A stretch of 64,000 nt of DNA, taken from Larix kaempferi (taxonomy: Eukaryota > Streptophyta > Pinopsida > Pinales > Pinaceae). The stretch lies in contig BSBM01000068.1 of NCBI GenBank assembly GCA_027924585.1, positions 8,166,501 through 8,230,500 of the forward strand, in the 5' to 3' direction. Numbering within the stretch: the first letter of the stretch is position 1; each line of letters starts with the position of its first letter. The notes beneath the pieces are model-generated. The model saw only the letters and a list, made by a program, of their open reading frames with translations, was not told the origin of the DNA and did no database searches. Of this stretch, positions 58,263-64,000 are shown piece after piece. The translations under genes were made by a program, and so were the position numbers.

Positions 58263-60373
58263 TCATGTTCTTTTATGGCTCTTGATGTGATGAATTGCGC
58301 TCTGGGAAGCATCCGTCTCACTGCGTGGTTCATACTGGTTTAACAACTTTTGTAATTCCACTACAGCGTCTGCGCTCTTCAATAATTTCATGCAGCTCCG
58401 TAGGAACTGCGCAACAAAGGTGCCTGTCTCTGTTGCAAGGCACGTTTTGTCATATGCGGCTGACATATCCTCCATATGCATTATTTCACTTCGCAATGGG
58501 ATTCTTGGTGACATAGGTGTTGGTTCTTTGAATATGTCCCTCGCTTCTAAAAATACTTCTTTGTTCTTTTCGAGGTTGAAGGCAGGTGTTTTCCCACTAG
58601 CTTTTCTGATCCAGATTGTTTCAACAGGGGTCTGCATAGTTTCAAAGTCTCCAAATGTTGAAGCTTCTGCTTGCCTATCTCTTCCCGTGGCAGCGCCACT
58701 TCGTGTCACTGCATTCATAGTTGTATCCGCAGCCCTTTTCTCTGCTACGATCAACTGAATGTTCAAGTTAGGTACATCTTGCTTTCTCTTCTGCATTTCT
58801 GTTGCTAACACTGGGCAGTCCTCAATAACATGATCAAAATATTTAGAGTAATTGCAGGTAGTACATGGATTGGTACAATATCTAGATAAGTGACCTAGAT
58901 GGCCACAGTTATAATAGATCATCTAGCCCCTTCCTCTTCCTTGTCCTGGGCCAATATTTCTTCCTCTTCCGCGGAATCCTCCACGGCCTCTGTATGCGCC
59001 TTGATCATACTACGCGTTATCCTTGTTCTGTGCTATTTCTTCTTGGACTCTGTATACTCCACCATGCATATTCTCCATATCTTTCTTTCTTTCCATCATG
59101 AGGTCATACGCTCTACAGTGGGAATCATCGTGTTCAACGAATTTACAAAATGTGAAATATAAATTCTTAGGAGTTCGCACATACTTCTAAATTAAGTAAC
59201 AGTCTTCCTGCCGGTGTCCTCTAGTTCTACAGATCTAGCACCATGGCGCTTGGTTCTGATTCAGTGGATTTGGTGCTCCACTATTTAGGTATTCTGAAAA
59301 TAAGGGGCAGTTCCCTCTAGTGTGTCCTTCTCCTCTACATCATGTACACCAGACTTCTTATCTTTGTTCTTTCCCCTGCTTCATGTCTTGCAACTGTAAC
59401 GTCAAGGTAGCTAGCTGGGTCTGGATCTGAGACATTCCAGTGCTACTCTCTCCTATAGGTGAAGCTTCTAATTTCATCGCAATTTCCAAAGCTTCTTCCT
59501 GCGAAGCCACCTTCTGCTGCATCAACGACAGTCTAATATGGGGCAACAACGCAACTGTAAACCACTCTTGGTGTTGTTACGGTGCTATGACTAAACTGAC
59601 CTAGTCTAACAATGTCTTAAACTTTTGGTCAAATTCCCAGACTGTCTCATTAGGGTTTTTCTTAATTTCCTTTAATTCTATTATACATTGGGATTCTAAC
59701 TTTGGTTTCTTGAACTTGCCCAATAGTGCAGTCTTAATCTCCACTAAGGTTCTCTGATGTCCCTGAGAATATTTCATGAACCAATTCAAGGATCTGTCTC
59801 TAAATGTGGTGACGAGTTGTTCTTGCTTCATAACATCATCCTGAACTTGCTTAACACTCCATACGGCTTCACATAGAAACCAATATTGCTCAGGGTCCTC
59901 TAGACCCATTCCTTAAATATCGACAGCTTGATATTGCCGGTCATCCTTCGCCTAGGTGGTACAGGGTTCTACGCAGTGTTTTGAGTGGTGTTAGGGATGG
60001 TACTACACGGAAAGTTCTTAATTGGAATATTCTGAGTCAGAATAGTCTGGGTCGGGATGGTCTGAGTACTCACTCCCACGATGTTACTGGTATTGACACT
60101 CTGAGGATTAGGAATATTAACAACTGGAGGGTTCTGAACTGGTGGATTTTGTGCAATAGGAGACACGGTGTTCACAACCGGTGGGTTCTGCAGAGTAATA
60201 GGCTCATAGGTGGATGACGGAGGTGCAGTCTGGCTATCAGGCTCAACTTGTAAGTCAATGACTACGTGGAGCCCATGTTCACTGGAAGTCTTCTTAGTAG
60301 TATATTTATATCTTTTTCCACTTCTCAAATTGTGTGTATCTTAGTCAAAATCACTATATATGCTATTGACCAT
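58263..60373 (-). pseudogene. Gag of minus-strand family I element
   Basis: The candidate ATG is at 60373, only 16 bases from the family III insertion. The N-terminus shares LRSGKRYKY with the sister gag (near 1180), followed by a Pro/Asn/Thr-rich linker (60230-59970). After a frameshift between 59969 and 59909, the capsid-like region (LEDPEQYWFLCEAVWSVKQV) occupies 59909-59601 and the CCHC knuckles 59340-58800, ending with YYNCGHLGHLSRYC and CNYSKYFDHVIEDC. A C-terminal region continues to 58263. Stops lie near 60340, 59600, 59357 and 58920, among others. Confidence 0.88.
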
Positions 60374-60388
60374 TACAAATTCAAAATA

Positions 60389-60773
60389 TGTGATGAACCT
60401 GCAATAATTAATTAATTCAAATACACGAGATATCAGAAATAATAGAACAGAATCACTTTTATATTGATCACGGGCCACTTCGAGGGGGAAACCTCCTTTG
60501 AGCAAGCTCAATACAATTAACTTCACGGTGCCTTCAATGACCTCAACACACACTTATATACTAAGTCTATGCCCAATACTATGAGTCAAAACCATGGGAC
60601 ATATAATACTACGGGACGACTTACAAAGCATATGCGTCCAATACTATGGGTCAATACTACGGGCTAATATAAACTACAGATCAACAAATACTACAGGATG
60701 ACTTACAAAGCATATGCGTCCAACAACAATATACTAACATAGTAAAGAAAAGGGTAGACATAGGTTCCTAACA
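60389..60773 (-). repeat. 3' LTR of second family III element (385 bp)
   Basis: Plus-strand ends TGTGATGAACC and CCTAACA. It is related to 28162-28535 with several small indels, followed by the polypurine complement TCCCCTCTCCCTTAG. Confidence 0.9.
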
Positions 60774-60802
60774 TCCCCTCTCCCTTAGAAAAAGCTTTGT
60801 CC

Positions 60803-62715
60803 TCAAAGCTTTGGTTGGAGAAATTGCTGCAGAATCTGAAGAAGTGGTTCCCCAGTAGCATCCTCGGGTTGCATTTCGGGCCACTGACGCCTTTGGAGTG
60901 TCAAGGAGGATTGCTTGGAAGGCTGTAGATGAAGAAGAAACCTGTCAGCTGCGTGGAAAATGCACTCAGAACGATGCTGATCGGCTTGTTGTTTAAGGCG
61001 AATTCTGGCCATGTGAAGATTATCCTGCAGAATGAGAAGAATCTAATCGCAGTTTCGAAGAACCGAGTCAATTTCTTGAACTGGGGAGCTGCCAAGGGTG
61101 TATGGAAGAAGAACGGGCAGTGTTTTTCTATAGACTGCTTCATATGGTGTCCTGTGAGATGTGGTATTGTACCACCAGAGCACTGCTAGAAACCCATAGA
61201 AATAGTTGGCCAAAGCTGTGTAGGGATGGGCAAGGGTTTGAGCAATCCCGAAAGGAGTGTCGTTGCCCCCTTGTTGAGTTGGAAAGTATCATCGTCAGGC
61301 ACTATCTGTTGAATTGTCATTTTTAGTCCCTGCCAAAAGAAGTTACATTATTCTCGGTCATACATTTTGCAGAACCCAGAGTGCCCTGTTGATGAAGAAA
61401 TCGGGAGTTCATAGAAGAGATAGCCCTGTTGAACATATTGCAGCCAATTTGGAACAAGTAGAGAGAGAGCTGTAAGAGAAACTGGGGCATCAATTGTGCG
61501 AGAAGGAGCATCGTCCACCATATTGTCCTTACCCTTCTTGTAAGTGATCACATAGGGATAACCCATGAGTTGGATAACCCATTTCAGGTGTGTTGGGGAG
61601 GAGACCCATTGTTCCAGAAAATTTTCCAGACTCGGGAGATCAGTCTTGATGCAGAAATAATTCCCTAATAGGTATGGCTGCCACTTCTGTACTGCATGCA
61701 AAATAGCCATCATTTCCTGCTGAGAGGTAGATGTGGCTAAATTCTTACCGGAAAGGTCTCTTGAAGGTAGCAAGCACATTGGTTCAGTAAAGATACCTAC
61801 ATATCTATCCAAGGAAGTAGTGGAGACTGTTGATGGGTGCATCTCAATGGAATTGAGTTGAGCGATGACACCATGTGAATTCTTCTTAAGGATTTTTTCC
61901 AGGCGATGTGAACTGATGATGCAGAGGGACCCTCGTTTTAAGCCCATAAATTTGTGTTGTGCCCCATTGACTTTAAACTGCATCCAAAGTTTAGCAAAAT
62001 CCCATAAAATGGGGCCAAGTGTGCGTAGCCATTGAACGCCCAAAACCACATCACATCCGCCTAAGGACAAGGCAAACATGTCAGAGTGTAGGTTATAATC
62101 TTCCATAGAGATACGCACTTTGTGACACTTCCCCTTGCAAGGTAAGGTGCCCCCATTGGCAACCATGACTTCAAAGTTGGAGCAAGGATGGACAAAACAA
62201 TCAGCCTGTTTGGAAATCCGAGGGTCAATGAAGTTATGAGTGCTACCAGAATCAATGAGTATGGTAAGAGGGAGCTTCTTGAAGTATCCCCTAACCCGCA
62301 TTGTTTGTGGGATGGTGACGCCAGTTACAGCATGGAGAGAGATCTCGGGTGGGTCGTCCTGAGATGGGGTGTCAACAGGCGGGTGTTGAATGTCGACCTG
62401 ATCATCCACTGTATCTGTAGCTTCTTCACCAAGTTCTAAGGCAGGCGAAGAATCCACATCCAAGAGATAGAGCTTTTGTTGAACACATCTATGTCCCCGA
62501 GTGAATTTCTCATCACAATTATAGCAAAGCCTTTTTTCTCGGCGTGCCTGCATTTCTATTTTAGACAAATGCTTGATAGGAGTTGGTTGATGAGCAGGCG
62601 TGATGGGAGGTCGTTGGGAACCCATATTTATGAAGGGAACAAAGGTGGGTTTGGAGCGTCGTTGAGCTGCGATCTTGTCCTCGGCCAGCTTAGGCAACCC
62701 TAGGACTTCCATCAT
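60803..62715 (-). pseudogene. Deleted pol of second family III element
   Basis: A 455-codon open frame (61348-62715) contains the zinc motif (CYNCDEKFTRGHRC), a normal protease site (LIDSGSTHNFID), then jumps from the end of the PR-RT linker (LLPSR) to RNase H (LSGKNLATSTS), losing about 1 kb including the RT catalytic site. Another in-frame loss follows in the RNase H/integrase linker near 61415. Integrase core is lost near 61190, and the region between integrase C-terminus and chromodomain near 60885. The last open piece is 60803-61012. The product cannot polymerise or integrate. Confidence 0.9.
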
Positions 62716-63194
62716 TTTGTTGGGACAAAATATTTTGACCTCTGAGCGGATTTCATCCTTGAGACCTCTGATAAAACAAAAGCACTAGGACCAAATCGTG
62801 GCAAAATGAGTTGGCAAAAATCTGTCCAGTTTGGCTCGGGATGAGCTTTGATGTACCAACGGTACCATTGAAGGGCTTCCTATTCCAAATGAAAGGATGC
62901 AAGTGGAACTTTCTGGGCATCAGAAGTATTATGCAGACTGAAATATTGTTCTTCTCGATATATCCATCCAGTCGAATCAGTACCATTGAAGCGAGGAAAA
63001 TCAAGCTTCGGCCCACGAAAATTGCTGGAAAAAGAGAACCCGGTGGCTGCAAAAGATTCTAGCTGTCTGGTATTGTTCATGGCTGAACGCTGAAGATGGA
63101 GGCTGAGAAATTTTTCATCCAGATCTTGGAGTTTGGTTTGGATGGCTGCAAGTGCTTCCTCCATGGTGTGTGCTCCTGCATGGGTGACAACCAT
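62716..63194 (-). pseudogene. Gag of second family III element
   Basis: Capsid-like gag from the ATG at 63194 (MVVTHAGAHTMEEALAAI) to a TAG at 62880-62882, the same stop codon at the same position as in the other family III copy (32570-32572). A 121-bp deletion at 62779 (relative to 32347-32467) then shifts the frame. Confidence 0.88.
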
Positions 63195-64000
63195 AACCAG
63201 GTTTTTTTTTTTTTTGGGTGGAATGGGTAGAAAAACACAAACAAAAGCTGATTTAGTAAAGGAAAATTTGGATTGGGGAAACAATCTGATGGATAATTGG
63301 GGTTTGACTAGATTTTGGACACTATCGAAAGGACAAGAAAGAAAAAGGGGGATTTCAGAAGCGGGGTGATAGAATGAGAAAATTTGGCAGAGAGGGACAA
63401 AGAAGCAGAATTCAGAAAGGAACTCTATGGTAAAATTTGAAGGTGATTGGGTGAAATCTGAGGACGTTATGGCAAACCCTAAAAATAGACAAATGTGGGA
63501 TTTTGGGCTTTGGGAAGGGGAATTGGGGATAGGGTCCTCAGGAATGAAAGATGAAAAATGGCATGACAGGGGTTCCCCGAAAATTTCAAGGGAAACAGAG
63601 TGAAAACAAGGGAGATATGGAGAAAAAACTGAATTTTAAAAGGCGACTGGATCTGGAATGACTTCCAAAATAGATCTGAAACGGCTAGATCTGGAGCGGA
63701 AGTGATCGACAACAGTTCAACTGAAAATAGATATGGACCCCAGGTATGTACGCCTTCCTAACAGTTCGGTTGTTTCACTCGGCCACCAATACTGTCTGAC
63801 GGCTTGCGTATTGGGGCAGTACCCCTCACTCCATGGCTCAGGTAAAACTGATAACCGCTTTGCCACAAACGACAGCTCTTGGTTTACCTCACGGGTGGGA
63901 ACTAGTCAATCAGGTAGGGGTCGTTGCCCATTTCGCTGGCAGGTCCTCTCAATGAGCCAGCTACTTTGGGGTTCCTGTGGTACTCCTCACAATGAGTTTT
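63195..64000 (-). other. Leader of second family III element
   Basis: Matches 32891-33776, including the TCTGACGGCTTGCGTATTGG block (63797 here, 33570 in the other copy). No coding frame is supported. Confidence 0.8.

Larger units (their letters stand above)
49032..60388 (-). mobile_element. Ty3/gypsy retrotransposon family I, minus strand, near full length (5' end outside window)
   Basis: It contains a 3' LTR, two 3' ORFs, integrase, RNase H, RT, a capsid-like segment, protease and gag, read right to left. Gag, 3' ORF and LTR match element 1-5406. It is inserted in the X locus: copy A shows the uninterrupted sequence at 10985. Its 5' leader and 5' LTR lie beyond the family III element that starts at 60389. 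Gene order and extra 3' ORFs recall Athila/Tat-type elements, but no exact lineage is claimed. Confidence 0.88.
60389..64000 (-). mobile_element. Family III chromovirus deletion derivative, nested in family I element (5' LTR outside window)
   Basis: 3' LTR, polypurine tract, degraded gag-pol and leader match the element at 28162-34284 segment by segment, but five internal deletions are present. The window ends at a point equivalent to 33776 of the full copy, so only about 130 bp of leader plus the 5' LTR are missing. The left target-site candidate is AAATA at 60384-60388; the right one is outside. Confidence 0.9.

Overview
This is a plant nuclear window made almost entirely of LTR retrotransposons and their remains. 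The organism is a vascular plant. The gene poverty, long decayed intergenic tracts and mixture of old Ty3/gypsy and Ty1/copia families resemble a large conifer-type genome, but that is a low-confidence inference. No intact host gene was found. The only recognisable host-derived gene is a broken UDP-glycosyltransferase at 24610-25060.

Layout. (a) 1-5406 is a plus-strand Ty3/gypsy element (family I) that has lost pol. It keeps a 169-codon ORF, a decayed gag fused to the tail of a 3' ORF, and a long 3' LTR. It sits inside a chromovirus remnant (chromodomain 5411-5641, LTR from 5662). (b) 6583-10985 is the right part of a decayed chromovirus locus (family X: pol, 446-bp LTR, flank with a 34-bp minisatellite). 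The left part of the same locus recurs at 21278-22985 and nearly the whole locus at 42478-49031. (c) 10986-21277 is unidentified, partly very AT-rich sequence with small tandem repeats and one copy of a dispersed repeat (12230-13440). (d) 23041-24380 is a second copy of that repeat, followed by the UGT pseudogene. (e) 27106-39819 is a minus-strand Ty1/copia element (family V) with a GAGGT target duplication. Its 3' region holds four consecutive, different minisatellites. A minus-strand chromovirus (family III, 28162-34284, target duplication GCAGC) landed in one of these arrays. (f) 49032-60388 is a minus-strand, nearly full-length relative of element I, inserted into the X locus. It has gag, protease, a second capsid-like region, RT, RNase H, integrase and two 3' ORFs. 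(g) 60389-64000 is a family III derivative with five internal deletions, inserted just upstream of the gag start of element (f).

The genes do not form an operon or pathway. The window records successive insertion, deletion and point decay. Nesting gives an order: X locus, then the family I element, then the second family III element at the right; and copia, then family III in the middle. Most coding regions carry stop codons, several at catalytic positions, so no element looks able to move by itself. The points most worth a second look are the four-array 3' region of the copia element, the clean 169-codon ORF in a dead element, the in-frame gag/3' ORF fusion, the stop codon shared by two family III copies, the second capsid-like domain in the right-hand element, and the 562-bp insertion whose empty site is preserved at a paralogous locus.
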